A stretch of 64,000 nucleotides of DNA from Streptomyces sp. SID9727 (GTDB taxonomy: Bacteria > Actinomycetota > Actinomycetes > Streptomycetales > Streptomycetaceae): positions 1-64,000 of the forward strand of contig NZ_JAAGNI010000136.1 in the NCBI RefSeq assembly GCF_010550605.1, given 5' to 3'. The translations under genes were made by a program, and so were the position numbers. Under the pieces are notes generated by a model. It had not been told where the DNA came from. It made no database searches and was given only the letters and a program-made list of their open reading frames with translations. The number at the start of each line of letters is the position of its first letter. Positions within the stretch are counted from its first letter, which is position 1. Below are positions 37,009 through 46,365 of this stretch, one piece after another.

Positions 37009-40000
37009 ATGCACCCCCGACACCGTTCTCGTACGAGACGAAGCAGCACGGCAGCACTGATCGCGGCCTCATTGGTGGTGGTCGTGACAGCCCCCACGGC
37101 GGCCGCCGCTCAATCGGCCGGGTCAGGCCCGAGGAGCCAACGGCCCACGGGTGACCGGACGTTCAGCACGTCCTTCGAAGAAGACGAAAAGCAGCCGGAC
37201 TGGCGCAATTCCGTAGAAGAGGACCCCGACGGAAAGAAGCGGTCATCGGGCGTCGATGGCGGATTCTCCTCCGGAATACCGGGCAATGTGACCGACCGGG
37301 TCACCGCCGTCCGCGCGAGCGACGAGAACACCGGCGGCGGGGAGGTGAAGGAGAACCTCGTCGACGGCGAGTCAAGGACGAAGTGGCTGTCGTTCGAGCC
37401 CACCGCCTGGCTGGAGTTCGACCTCACCGAACCGGTCAAGGTCGTGACGTACGCGCTCACCTCCGCCGACGACCACGACGAGCGCGACCCGAAGGACTGG
37501 ACGCTCCAGGGCTCCGCCGACGGCAAGACCTGGACGGACCTGGACACCCGGACCGGCCAGACCTTCAGCGAGCGCTTCCAGACCAAGTCGTACGACTTCG
37601 AGGCGGACAAGGCGTACCAGCACTTCCGCCTGGACGTCACGAAGAACAACGGCGCCACCGACGCCACCCAGCTCGCCGACGTCCAGTTCTCCGACGGCGA
37701 CACCTCCGCCCCCGCGCCCTCCGACATGCGCACGCAGATCAGCAACGGCCCCTCCGGCTCCCCCACCGCCAAGGCCGGCGCGGGCTTCACCGGCACGAAG
37801 GCGCTGCGGTACGCGGGCACCCACCAGGCGGACGGCCGGGCGTACTCGTACAACAAGGTGTTCGACGTGAACACCCGGATCACCCGGGACACCGAGCTGT
37901 CCTACCTGGTCTACCCGCAGATGGGCGAGACGGACCTGTCCTACCCGGCCACGCACGTCGCGGTGGACCTGGCCTTCACGGACGGCACCTACCTGAGCGA
38001 CCTGCACGCCACCGACACCAACGGCGGGCTGCTGACGCCGCAGGGCCAGGCGGACGCCAAACGGCTCTACGTCAACCAGTGGAACAAGGTCGAGGCCGGC
38101 ATCGGCACGGTCGCCGCGGGGAAGACCGTCGACCGCGTCCTGGTCGCGTACGACTCCCCCAAGGGCCCGGCCAAGTTCCAGGGCTGGATCGACGACCTGA
38201 AGATCGCGCCCGCGAAGCCGGAGAAGCGCAAGGCGCACCTCGCGGACTACGCCTCCACCATCCGGGGCACCAACTCCAGCGGCTCCTTCTCGCGCGGCAA
38301 CAACTTCCCGGCGACGGCCGTCCCCAACGGGTTCAACTTCTGGACACCGGTCACCAACGCCGGCTCGACCAGCTGGCTCTACGACTACGCGCGGGGCAAC
38401 AACGAGGACAACCTGCCCACGCTCCAGGCGTTCGCCGCGAGCCACGAGCCGAGCCCCTGGATGGGTGACCGGCAGACCTTCCAGCTGATGCCGTCGGCGG
38501 CCTCCGGTACCCCGGACGCCTCGCGCACGGCCCGCGCGCTGCCGTTCAGGCACGAGAACGAGACCGCACGGCCGCACTACTACGGCGTGACGTTCGAGAA
38601 CGGTCTCAAGGCCGAGATGACGCCGACCGACCACGCGGCGCGGATGCGGTTCACGTACCCGGGCAGGGACGCGAGCATCGTCTTCGACAACGTCTCCAAC
38701 GACGGCGGGCTCACCCTGGACCCGGCGACCAGCTCGTTCACCGGCTTCTCGGACGTGAAGAGCGGCGGCTCGACCGGGGCGACGCGGCTGTTCGTGTACG
38801 GCGTCTTCGACGCGCCGGTCACCGCGAGCGGCAAGCTCTCGGGCGGCGGCGGTGACGACGTCACCGGCTACCTCCGGTTCGACGCGGGCAAGGACCGCAC
38901 GGTCGGCCTTCGCCTGGCGACCTCGCTGATCAGCGTCGACCAGGCGAAGAAGAACCTGGCCGCCGAGATTCCCGCCTCGCGCTCCTTCGGCCGGGTCGAG
39001 GGCAAGGCGCGGGACGCCTGGGACGACCTGCTCGGCAAGGTGGAGGTCGAGGGCGCCACCGCCGACCAGCTGACCACGCTGTACTCCAGCCTGTACCGGC
39101 TCTACCTCTACCCGAACTCGGGTTCCGAGAAGGTCGACGGCAAGGACAAGTACGCCTCCCCCTTCTCGCCGCAGACCGGCTCGGACACCCCGACGCACAC
39201 CGGCGCGAAGATCGTCGACGGCAAGGTGTACGTCAACAACGGCTTCTGGGACACCTACCGGACGACCTGGCCGGCCTACTCGCTGCTCACGCCTTCGAGG
39301 GCCGGTGAGATGGTCGACGGCTTCGTGCAGCAGTACAAGGACGGCGGCTGGATCTCCCGCTGGTCCTCGCCGGGCTACGCGGACCTGATGACGGGCACCT
39401 CCTCGGACGTGGCGTTCGCCGACGCGTACGTCAAGGGCGTGAAGTTCGACGCGAAGGCGGCGTACGACGCGGCCGTGAAGAACGCGACGGTCGTCCCGCC
39501 CAGCTCCGGTGTGGGCCGCAAGGGGATGGAGACGTCCCCGTTCAAGGGGTACGCCGACACCACGACCCACGAGGGCATGTCCTGGTCGATGGAGGGTTAC
39601 GTCAACGACTACGGCATCGCGAAGATGGGCGAGGCGCTCTACCGGAAGACGCACGAGCAGCGCTACAAGGACGAGTCCGAGTACTTCATGAACCGGGCCC
39701 GCGACTACGTGGAGCTGTTCGACGACAAGGCCGGCTTCTTCCAGGGCAAGGACGCCAAGGGCGACTGGCGGCTGCCGTCCGGCCTCTACGACCCGCGCGT
39801 CTGGGGCTACGACTACACGGAGACCAACGGCTGGGGCTACGCCTTCACCGCTCCCCAGGACAGCAAGGGCCTGGCCAACCTCTACGGCGGCCGGGACGGC
39901 CTCGCCAAGAAGCTGGACACGTACTTCGCCACCCCGGAGACCGGCACCCCGGAGTTCGCGGGCAGCTACGGCGGGGTCATCCACGAGATGACCGAGGCCC

Positions 40001-40854
40001 GTGACGTACGGATGGGCCAGTACGGGCACAGCAACCAGGTCGCCCACCACGTCACGTACATGTACGACGCGGCATCGCAGCCGTACAAGACGCAGGAGAA
40101 GGTCCGCGAGGTCCTGGGCCGGCTGTACACGGGCAGCGGGATCGGCCAGGGCTACCACGGCGACGAGGACAACGGCGAGCAGTCGGCCTGGTTCCTCTTC
40201 TCCTCGCTCGGCTTCTACCCGCTGGTGATGGGCAGTGGCGAGTACGCGATCGGCTCGCCGCTCTTCACCAAGGCGACGGTGCACCTGGAGAACGGCCGCA
40301 CGCTGGTCGTGAAGGCGCCGAAGAACAGCGCGAAGAACGTCTACGTCCAGGGCCTGAAGGTGAACGGCAGGAAGTGGACCTCCACCTCGCTGCCGCACGA
40401 CCTGCTGGCCAAGGGCGGGACGCTGGACTTCGCCATGGGGCCGAAGCCGTCCGCCTGGGGCACCGGCAAGGACGCCGCGCCGGTCTCCATCACGAAGGAC
40501 GACCAGGTGCCGTCCCCGAGGAGGGACGTGCTGAGGGGCGAGGGCCCGCTGTTCGACGACACCTCGGCCACCACCGGCACGGCCGCCACGGTCGAGCTGC
40601 CCGTTCCGTCCGCCACGAAGGGCGTCCAGTACACGCTGACCTCGGCCGCCAGGGCGACGGCGCCGAAGGGCTGGGTGCTCCAGGGCTCGTCGGACGGCAA
40701 GACCTGGAAGGACCTCGACCAGCGGTCCGGCCAGTCCTTCACCTGGGACAAGCAGACACGGGCCTTCTCCGTGAAGTCCCCCGGCTCGTACGCGCACTAC
40801 CGGCTCGTGTTCGACGGTGCGGCTTCGCTCGCGGAGGTGGAGCTGATCGCCTGA
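37009..40854 (+). CDS. Secreted GH92 alpha-mannosidase with discoidin-like domains at both ends
   Basis: 1281 residues. A Sec signal (ALIAASLVVVVTAPTAAAAQ) targets it outside. A discoidin/F5-8C-like domain lies around residues 100-230 (WTLQGSADGKTWTDLDTRTG), and a second copy lies at the C-terminus (WVLQGSSDGKTWKDLDQRSG). Between them is a GH92 core: TRTLPFRHENE-like start, NNGFWDTYRTTWPAYSLL, WSMEGYVNDYGIAKMGEAL, QYGHSNQVAHHVTYMYD and GYHGDEDNGEQSAWFLFSS, carrying the acidic catalytic and Ca-binding residues. Family members remove terminal mannose from fungal mannans or N-glycans. ATG start, GGAAGGA about 10 nt upstream. Confidence 0.92.
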   Translation: MHPRHRSRTRRSSTAALIAASLVVVVTAPTAAAAQSAGSGPRSQRPTGDRTFSTSFEEDEKQPDWRNSVEEDPDGKKRSSGVDGGFSSGIPGNVTDRVTAVRASDENTGGGEVKENLVDGESRTKWLSFEPTAWLEFDLTEPVKVVTYALTSADDHDERDPKDWTLQGSADGKTWTDLDTRTGQTFSERFQTKSYDFEADKAYQHFRLDVTKNNGATDATQLADVQFSDGDTSAPAPSDMRTQISNGPSGSPTAKAGAGFTGTKALRYAGTHQADGRAYSYNKVFDVNTRITRDTELSYLVYPQMGETDLSYPATHVAVDLAFTDGTYLSDLHATDTNGGLLTPQGQADAKRLYVNQWNKVEAGIGTVAAGKTVDRVLVAYDSPKGPAKFQGWIDDLKIAPAKPEKRKAHLADYASTIRGTNSSGSFSRGNNFPATAVPNGFNFWTPVTNAGSTSWLYDYARGNNEDNLPTLQAFAASHEPSPWMGDRQTFQLMPSAASGTPDASRTARALPFRHENETARPHYYGVTFENGLKAEMTPTDHAARMRFTYPGRDASIVFDNVSNDGGLTLDPATSSFTGFSDVKSGGSTGATRLFVYGVFDAPVTASGKLSGGGGDDVTGYLRFDAGKDRTVGLRLATSLISVDQAKKNLAAEIPASRSFGRVEGKARDAWDDLLGKVEVEGATADQLTTLYSSLYRLYLYPNSGSEKVDGKDKYASPFSPQTGSDTPTHTGAKIVDGKVYVNNGFWDTYRTTWPAYSLLTPSRAGEMVDGFVQQYKDGGWISRWSSPGYADLMTGTSSDVAFADAYVKGVKFDAKAAYDAAVKNATVVPPSSGVGRKGMETSPFKGYADTTTHEGMSWSMEGYVNDYGIAKMGEALYRKTHEQRYKDESEYFMNRARDYVELFDDKAGFFQGKDAKGDWRLPSGLYDPRVWGYDYTETNGWGYAFTAPQDSKGLANLYGGRDGLAKKLDTYFATPETGTPEFAGSYGGVIHEMTEARDVRMGQYGHSNQVAHHVTYMYDAASQPYKTQEKVREVLGRLYTGSGIGQGYHGDEDNGEQSAWFLFSSLGFYPLVMGSGEYAIGSPLFTKATVHLENGRTLVVKAPKNSAKNVYVQGLKVNGRKWTSTSLPHDLLAKGGTLDFAMGPKPSAWGTGKDAAPVSITKDDQVPSPRRDVLRGEGPLFDDTSATTGTAATVELPVPSATKGVQYTLTSAARATAPKGWVLQGSSDGKTWKDLDQRSGQSFTWDKQTRAFSVKSPGSYAHYRLVFDGAASLAEVELIA

Positions 40855-40867
40855 CCTGGCCCCGCGT

Positions 40868-40912
40868 ACGCGGACGGCCGGCAGCTCCCCGTGGGCTGCC
40901 GGCCGTCCGCGT
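40868..40912. terminator. Bidirectional terminator, 18-bp stem
   Basis: Arms 40868-40885 and 40895-40912 pair perfectly around a 9-nt loop, between the convergent GH92 and phosphatase genes. The stem reaches to within 3 bp of the phosphatase stop. Confidence 0.8.
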
Positions 40913-40914
40913 TC

Positions 40915-41559
40915 TCAGCTCCGTTCCGGTGTCTCCGGGACCGCCGCCGGGAACAGGCTCTCCGGCAGCGTGACGTTCCACGCGGTGATGACCGGATTGC
41001 CGTGTTCCCGGCCCAGCCGGGACACGGCGCCCGTGGCCAGCTGGAAGAGCGTGCCCTCGGCGGGGGTCAGGCCCAGGTAGCGGGCGGTCAGGACGCGCAG
41101 GAAGTGGGAGTGGGCGACGAGCACGATGTCCCCGTCCCCGGCGCGTCCGGCCGCCTCCGCGACCTCGGCCAGCACCCGGTCGGCCCGGTCCCCGACCTCC
41201 GCCGGGGTCTCACCGGGATGGGCCTCGGGACCGGCGCCGACGCCGTCGGTCCAGAGGTTCCATGCGGGCCGGGTGCGACGGATCTCGTCCGTGGTGATGC
41301 CCTCGTAGCCGCCGTAGTCCCACTCGCGCAGCTCCGGTGTGATGCGGGGCGCGGCGAGCCCGGCGAGTTCGGCGGTGCGCCGGGCCCGGACCAGGGGGCT
41401 CACGAGGGTGAGCGCGATGGACCGGTCGGCGAGCAGGGGGGCCAGGGCGCGGGCCTGGCGTTCACCGAGGGGGGTCAGGGGCAGATCGGTGTGGCTCGTG
41501 TGGCGCCCGTTACGGGACCACTCGGTCTCGCCGTGCCGGATCAGGATCAGCTCGCCCAT
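40915..41559 (-). CDS. Histidine phosphatase (phosphoglycerate mutase-like) family protein
   Basis: 214 residues, cytosolic. The phosphohistidine motif LIRHGETEWSRNGRHTSHTD opens the protein, the catalytic Glu lies in REWDYGGYEG, and the second catalytic His in VLVAHSHFLRVLTARYLG. The group includes broad phosphatases and phosphosugar phosphatases; substrate unknown. ATG start. It lies 26 bp downstream of the LysR gene on the same strand and could be co-transcribed with it. Confidence 0.9.
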   Translation of the reverse strand: MGELILIRHGETEWSRNGRHTSHTDLPLTPLGERQARALAPLLADRSIALTLVSPLVRARRTAELAGLAAPRITPELREWDYGGYEGITTDEIRRTRPAWNLWTDGVGAGPEAHPGETPAEVGDRADRVLAEVAEAAGRAGDGDIVLVAHSHFLRVLTARYLGLTPAEGTLFQLATGAVSRLGREHGNPVITAWNVTLPESLFPAAVPETPERS

Positions 41560-41585
41560 GTGAAGGCCATCCGCTCTCAGTGCTG

Positions 41586-42548
41586 TTACCGCTCATGTTC
41601 TGTACAGGCGCTAACCCGCCGGTCCACCCTCGCATTCCGGCCGGGGGCGGTGGAGCGGGCGCGCCCGTACGGAGACGCAGCGTCCTGGGACGCCTTGGCG
41701 AACGCCCGGATGAGCGGTGACTCCGCGGCGGTCCGCCAGACCAGGGCCCACCGGCAGGGGGGCGCGTCGCGGATGGGGACGAAGGCCAGGCCGGGCCACG
41801 CGTAGAAGTCCGGCGTCTCGGCCGGTACGGCGGCGGTGGCCTGGCCCGAGGCGACGACGCTGAGCGCTTCCTGCCACGTGGTGACCCGCGGACCCCGGCG
41901 GACCGGGCGCCCGGACGGGGTGTGCCGGGGGTTGAGGGCCTCCTCCATCGCGGAGGGGATCGAGCCGCCCTCGACGACGGCGCAGTCGCCGAAGTCCTCC
42001 AGGCAGACGGACTCCCGCTCCGCGAAGGGGTGGCCGGCGGAGACCATCAGGAACAGCGCGGAGGTGTGCGCGGTAGGCAGGACGCTCAGGCCGGGGCCGT
42101 CGGCCGGCAGCCATACGTACACCATGTCCACATCGCCGGACAGGAGCAGGTCGAGCGGTGAGGCGGGCTGGATCTCGCGGTGCCGGACGCGGGCGTCGGG
42201 GTGGCGGGCCTGGAAGAGGTCGAGCGTGTCCTTGATCTGGAGGGCGTACGGGCCCATGGTGCCGAGGGTCAGGGTGCCCCGGGTGCCCCGGGCGGTGGCC
42301 CTGGCGGCCTCGATGCCCTGGGTGATCTGCTCGTGGCCGCGCTTCAGCGCCTCGTACAGCTGCTCACCGAGGGGCGAGAGGCGCACGGTGCGGGTGGTGC
42401 GGTCGAAGAGCGGGCCGCCGATGAGTCGTTCCTGCTTCTTGACCAACTGGCTGACCCGGCCGGGGCTGACGCCCAGCCGCTCGGCGGTGCGGCTGAAGTG
42501 CAGCTCCTCCGCGAGCGTCAGGAATATCTCGATCTCCCGCATCTCCAC
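41586..42548 (-). CDS. LysR-family transcriptional regulator
   Basis: 320 residues. The N-terminal winged HTH reads MREIEIFLTLAEELHFSRTAERLGVSPGRVSQLVKKQE (in parts), followed by a LysR substrate-binding domain (GTLTLGTMGPYALQIKDTLDLF). GTG 42548 is the likely start; an ATG two codons on is nearly abutted by GGAG. It is divergent from the membrane esterase gene with 151 bp between, so it probably controls that gene and itself. Inducer not known. Confidence 0.9.
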   Translation of the reverse strand: MEMREIEIFLTLAEELHFSRTAERLGVSPGRVSQLVKKQERLIGGPLFDRTTRTVRLSPLGEQLYEALKRGHEQITQGIEAARATARGTRGTLTLGTMGPYALQIKDTLDLFQARHPDARVRHREIQPASPLDLLLSGDVDMVYVWLPADGPGLSVLPTAHTSALFLMVSAGHPFAERESVCLEDFGDCAVVEGGSIPSAMEEALNPRHTPSGRPVRRGPRVTTWQEALSVVASGQATAAVPAETPDFYAWPGLAFVPIRDAPPCRWALVWRTAAESPLIRAFAKASQDAASPYGRARSTAPGRNARVDRRVSACTEHER

Positions 42549-42699
42549 GCCCGGCCCCCGGATTCTTTAGCCCAGAGTCAAAAGACGTTACCAGTCCCGC
42601 CGTTGATGCCTTCCGGCCGTCGGGGAAGACTGGCGGGCGCCGCCCCCGACCGGGGGCGCGCACGAGTAGGCAGGCCCGGCTGCCGTTCCAGGAGGTGCC

Positions 42700-43872
42700 G
42701 TGCCTGTCGGATATCTGGTCCCCGTGCTCATCGTCGCGATCGGCACCTGGTGGGCGCTCAGACCGGTGCCGTGGGAGCACCCGCTCGGCCGCCCCAGTTA
42801 CTTCTTCGGCCTGGCCGCCAACGAGCTGCCGTTCGCCGCCTTCTTCTGGATGCTGCTGGTCCCGACGGTGATGGCCTTCGCCCAGGACGACGTCATGGAT
42901 TCGCCGGGCGCCTGGGGGGTCGTCGCGCTGGCCGCCGTGACCGCGCCCGGGCTCGCGGTGATCGCCCACCGCGCGTGGGGCGAGCGCGACCGGATCGAGC
43001 GCGCGATGACCGAGGGGCTGGGCGAGGGCTGGCGCGCCGCCATCGACGCGGACCTCGCCGAGGGGCTGCGGCGCCGGCCCCCGTGGCTCCGCGTCCTGTT
43101 CGTGCCGGTCCTCAAGCGCCGCCGGGACGTGCGACGCGTGGCCAACCTGTCGTACGGGGACGCGGGGCGCCGCAATCTGCTCGACGTGTACCACCACCGG
43201 GCCCGCCCACAGGGTGCGCCCATGCTGATCCACATGCACGGCGGCGGCTACACCGGCGGCCACAAGAACAGCCAGTCACTGCCGCTCCTGTACCGGCTGG
43301 CGAGCCGGGGCTGGGTCACCATCAGCGCCAACTACCGGCTGAAGCCGCAGGTCCGGCACCCCGAGCACATGATCGACCTGAAGCGGGTGATCGCCTGGGC
43401 GCGGGAGCACGCCCAGGAGTACGGGGCCGACCCGTCGTGCCTGTTCGTGGCGGGCAGCTCGGCGGGCGGCCACATGGGCTCGATCGCCGCGCTGACCTCC
43501 GACGACCCCGCGTTCCAGCCGGGTTTCGAGGACGCCGACACCTCGGTCAGCGGGGTCGTCGTGCTGAACGGCTTCCTGGGCGCGTACTGGCACCAGGGCC
43601 CCGAGTCGTCGCCGCTGGGCCACGCCCGGCCGGACGCGCCGCCCCTGCTGATCGTCCACGGCGATCTGGACCCGCTGGTGCCGGTGGCCGGCATCCGCGA
43701 GGTGGCCGAGGGGCTGCGCGACGCGTCCGAGAGCCCGGTCGTCTACGCCGAGCTGCGCGGCGGGCACCACGCCTTCGACCTGTACCACTCGCTCCGCTTC
43801 GACGCGGTGGTGGACGCGGTCGAGGCGTTCACCGCCTGGGTTAGATCGCGGGAGCGCTCGCCCCGGGCGTGA
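42700..43872 (+). CDS. Membrane-anchored alpha/beta hydrolase (HSL-like esterase)
   Basis: 390 residues. The first ~95 residues contain three or four hydrophobic segments (VGYLVPVLIVAIGTWWAL, LPFAAFFWMLLVPTVMAF, GVVALAAVTAPGLAVIA). The C-terminal domain is a hormone-sensitive-lipase-type hydrolase: oxyanion motif HMHGGGYTGG, nucleophile elbow VAGSSAGGHM, acid in LIVHGDLDPLVP, His in RGGHHAFDLYHSL. GTG start with AGGAGGT 5 nt upstream. Its 3' end overlaps the convergent GH31 gene by 32 bp, which is unusual here. Confidence 0.88.
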   Translation: MPVGYLVPVLIVAIGTWWALRPVPWEHPLGRPSYFFGLAANELPFAAFFWMLLVPTVMAFAQDDVMDSPGAWGVVALAAVTAPGLAVIAHRAWGERDRIERAMTEGLGEGWRAAIDADLAEGLRRRPPWLRVLFVPVLKRRRDVRRVANLSYGDAGRRNLLDVYHHRARPQGAPMLIHMHGGGYTGGHKNSQSLPLLYRLASRGWVTISANYRLKPQVRHPEHMIDLKRVIAWAREHAQEYGADPSCLFVAGSSAGGHMGSIAALTSDDPAFQPGFEDADTSVSGVVVLNGFLGAYWHQGPESSPLGHARPDAPPLLIVHGDLDPLVPVAGIREVAEGLRDASESPVVYAELRGGHHAFDLYHSLRFDAVVDAVEAFTAWVRSRERSPRA

Positions 43873-46096
43873 CGACCACCGCCTCGTACGGCCGGTCCGT
43901 GTCGGCGGTGACCCGGAGTGCGCCGCCCTCGCGGACCACCTCGTACGTGGCGGCGGGGGCGCCCGTGAGGCCGGGGACGGTCACGGTGCGGTGGAGGTCG
44001 CCGGTGCCCTCGGGGGCGTACACGCGCAGCTGGAGGTTGTCCGTCCAGTCGCCGTCGGGCCGGGAGGTGTCCGCGCCGAGCGGGAGGACCGCGCCGGGCC
44101 GGACCAGCAGCGGGAGGCCGTCGAAGCCGTAGGTGTCCCGGTGCCAGGCCGGGCCGGTGACGGTCTCGCCGGTGAGCAGATGGGTCCAGGTGCCCTCGGG
44201 GACGTAGTACTCCACCTCGCCGTCCTCGCTGAAGACCGGGGCGACCAGGAGGTCGGGGCCGAGCATGTACTGCCGGTCGGCGGTGCGGGCGGCCGGGTCG
44301 TCCGGGAACTCCAGGAGCATCGGGCGCATGACGGGGACGCCGGTGCGGTGGGCCTCGACGGCGGCACCGTACAGGTAGGGCATCAGGCGGTGCTTCAGCT
44401 CCGTGAAGCGCCGGGCGACCTCGACCGCCTCGTCGCCGAACTCCCACGGCACGCGGTACGACGAGGAGCCGTGCAGCCGGCTGTGCGAGGAGAGCAGTCC
44501 GAAGGCGAGCCAGCGCTTGAAGACCGCCGGGTCCGGGGTGCCCTCGAAGCCGCCGATGTCATGGCTCCAGAAGCCGAAGCCGGACAGGCTCAGTGAGAGG
44601 CCGCCGCGCAGGGACTCGGCCATCGCCTCGAAGGAGGACCAGCAGTCGCCGCCCCAGTGCACGGGGAACTGCTGGCCGCCGGCCGTGGCGGAGCGGGCGA
44701 AGAGGACGGCCTCGCCCTGGCCGCGCTCCTTCTCCAGCAGCTCGAAGACGGCCTTGTTGTACAGATGCGTGTAGTAGTTGTGCATGCGCTCCGGGTCGGA
44801 GCCGTCGTGCCAGACGACGTCGGTGGGGATGCGCTCGCCGAAGTCCGTCTTGAAGCCGTCGACGCCCTGGCCGAGGAGGGTGCGCAGCTTGGCCTGGAAC
44901 CAGGCGGTGGCCTCCGGGTTGGTGAAGTCCACCAGGGCCATGCCGGCCTGCCACTTGTCCCACTGCCAGACGTCGCCCTCGGGAGTGCGCACGAAGTAGC
45001 CCTGGGCGGCGCCCTCCGCGTACAGGGGGCTCTTCTGCGCGATGTACGGGTTGATCCAGACGCAGATCCGCAGGCCCTTGTCCTTGAGCCGGGCGAGCAT
45101 GCCCTCCGGGTCCGGGAAGACGTCCGGGTCCCACTCGAAGTCGCACCACTGGTACTCGCGCATCCAGAAGCAGTCGAAGTGGAAGACGGAGAGGGGGATG
45201 CCCCGCTCGGCCATGCCGTCCACGAAGGAGGTCACGGTCGCCTCGTCGTACGCGGTGGTGAACGAGGTGGTCAGCCAGAGGCCGAAGGACCAGGCCGGGG
45301 GCAGGGCCGGGCGGCCGGTCAGCGCGGTGTAGCGGGCCAGGACCTCCTTGGGGGTGGGTCCGGCGACGACGAAGTACTCCAGCGTCTGGTCCTCGACGCT
45401 GAACTGCACCTGGCCGACCGCCTCGGAGCCGACCTCGAAGGAGACCTTCCCGGGGTGGTTGACGAAGACGCCGTAGCCGCGCGAGGAGAGGTAGAACGGG
45501 ACGTTCTTGTACGCCTGCTCGCTGCTGGTCCCCCCGTCCGCCTGCCACATGTCGACCACCTGGCCGTTCTTCACGTACGGGGTGAAGCGCTCGCCGAGCC
45601 CGTGGATCGTCTCGCCGACGCCCAGTGCGAGCTGGGCGAACATGTGGTGGGCGCCGTCGCCGGTCGTGGCGAAGGCGGTGCCCTTGCGTCCGGCGGCGGT
45701 CAGGACGCGCCCGTCGGCGTCCCGGAACTCCAGGCCGAAGCCGCCTCCGGCGGGGAGCCGGAGGGTGAGCGGCCCGCTGGTCAGCTCGGCGGCCCCGCCG
45801 TCCTCCTCGCGGGTGGCGGCGGAGGGGTCACCGGTGGCTCCGGGCAGGGCGAAGTCGGGGCCCGGGTGGCGCTTGCCCGCCAGATGGGTGACGCGGACCC
45901 CGATGACGCCTTCGGCGGGGGCGTACGCCTCCACGGTGATCAGCGGGGCGTTCAGGGTGTCCCCGCGCCGGGTCACGCGCTGGACCGCCGCGTAGGCGGT
46001 GAGGCGGTCGCGGTCGAGGCGGAGGTCGCGGAGTTCTGTGGCGTACGAGGCGTGGACACCGTCTCGCATCTGCCAGAAGCCGTCGGTGAACTTCAT
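43841..46096 (-). CDS. xylS: GH31 alpha-xylosidase (YicI-like)
   Basis: 751 residues, no signal peptide, so intracellular. The nucleophile Asp (about residue 418) lies in DGFKTDFGERIP. The acid/base Asp is in FPVHWGGDCWSSFEAM, and substrate-binding WVNP-type loops are present. The whole pattern matches YicI alpha-xylosidase more than alpha-glucosidase. It would release xylose from isoprimeverose-type xyloglucan fragments. It is divergent from the importer plus GH1 operon, so the two likely form one xyloglucan or plant-oligosaccharide unit; that is inference. Start ATG 46096 chosen over an upstream in-frame codon. Confidence 0.88.
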   Translation of the reverse strand: MKFTDGFWQMRDGVHASYATELRDLRLDRDRLTAYAAVQRVTRRGDTLNAPLITVEAYAPAEGVIGVRVTHLAGKRHPGPDFALPGATGDPSAATREEDGGAAELTSGPLTLRLPAGGGFGLEFRDADGRVLTAAGRKGTAFATTGDGAHHMFAQLALGVGETIHGLGERFTPYVKNGQVVDMWQADGGTSSEQAYKNVPFYLSSRGYGVFVNHPGKVSFEVGSEAVGQVQFSVEDQTLEYFVVAGPTPKEVLARYTALTGRPALPPAWSFGLWLTTSFTTAYDEATVTSFVDGMAERGIPLSVFHFDCFWMREYQWCDFEWDPDVFPDPEGMLARLKDKGLRICVWINPYIAQKSPLYAEGAAQGYFVRTPEGDVWQWDKWQAGMALVDFTNPEATAWFQAKLRTLLGQGVDGFKTDFGERIPTDVVWHDGSDPERMHNYYTHLYNKAVFELLEKERGQGEAVLFARSATAGGQQFPVHWGGDCWSSFEAMAESLRGGLSLSLSGFGFWSHDIGGFEGTPDPAVFKRWLAFGLLSSHSRLHGSSSYRVPWEFGDEAVEVARRFTELKHRLMPYLYGAAVEAHRTGVPVMRPMLLEFPDDPAARTADRQYMLGPDLLVAPVFSEDGEVEYYVPEGTWTHLLTGETVTGPAWHRDTYGFDGLPLLVRPGAVLPLGADTSRPDGDWTDNLQLRVYAPEGTGDLHRTVTVPGLTGAPAATYEVVREGGALRVTADTDRPYEAVVVTPGASAPAI

Positions 46097-46150
46097 GGGG
46101 GGTCCGTTCCTGTGGGTCCTGATTTTGATCGTACACAAAACAAATATTTT

Positions 46151-46164
46151 TCGAAGCGCTTCGA
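46151..46164. promoter_or_regulatory. LacI-type operator in the GH31/ABC divergent region
   Basis: TCGAAGCGCTTCGA is a perfect 14-bp palindrome with the central GCGC seen in many LacI-family sites (compare CebR, TGGGAGCGCTCCCA). It lies 55 bp before the GH31 start and about 200 bp before the binding-protein gene, within an AT-rich patch typical of a promoter. Confidence 0.65.
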
Positions 46165-46239
46165 TTCACCGTTCGGAACCTGCGAATCCGCCTGATCACC
46201 GGCGCTCGAACCCCTTGCGACCGGGCATGTTGCCCCTGT

Positions 46240-46255
46240 GTGACGTGCACGTCAC
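46240..46255. promoter_or_regulatory. Second palindrome in the GH31/ABC divergent region
   Basis: GTGACGTGCACGTCAC is a perfect 16-bp palindrome about 110 bp before the binding-protein start. Its sequence differs from the 46151 site, so a second regulator (for example of the CRP or TetR type) may bind. No factor is assigned. Confidence 0.5.
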
Positions 46256-46365
46256 CAGGACGGTCTAGAAAACCTGCGCCCCCATGACGTATTAGTACTG
46301 GCAGCAAACAAATCGGTCGGACGGCAGCGCAGCCGCCCGGGCCCTTGCCGACAAGAGGCAGCTGA

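Noticed and set aside
37372-40797. 1141-codon open frame antisense to the GH92 gene
   Set aside because: No domain, Val/Arg/Gly-rich, mirrors wobble positions of a certain gene.
46252-46268. DasR (dre)-like site GACGGTCTAGAAAACC before the binding-protein gene
   Set aside because: Only about 10 of 16 consensus bases match and the right half is poor; the two palindromes nearby are better operators.
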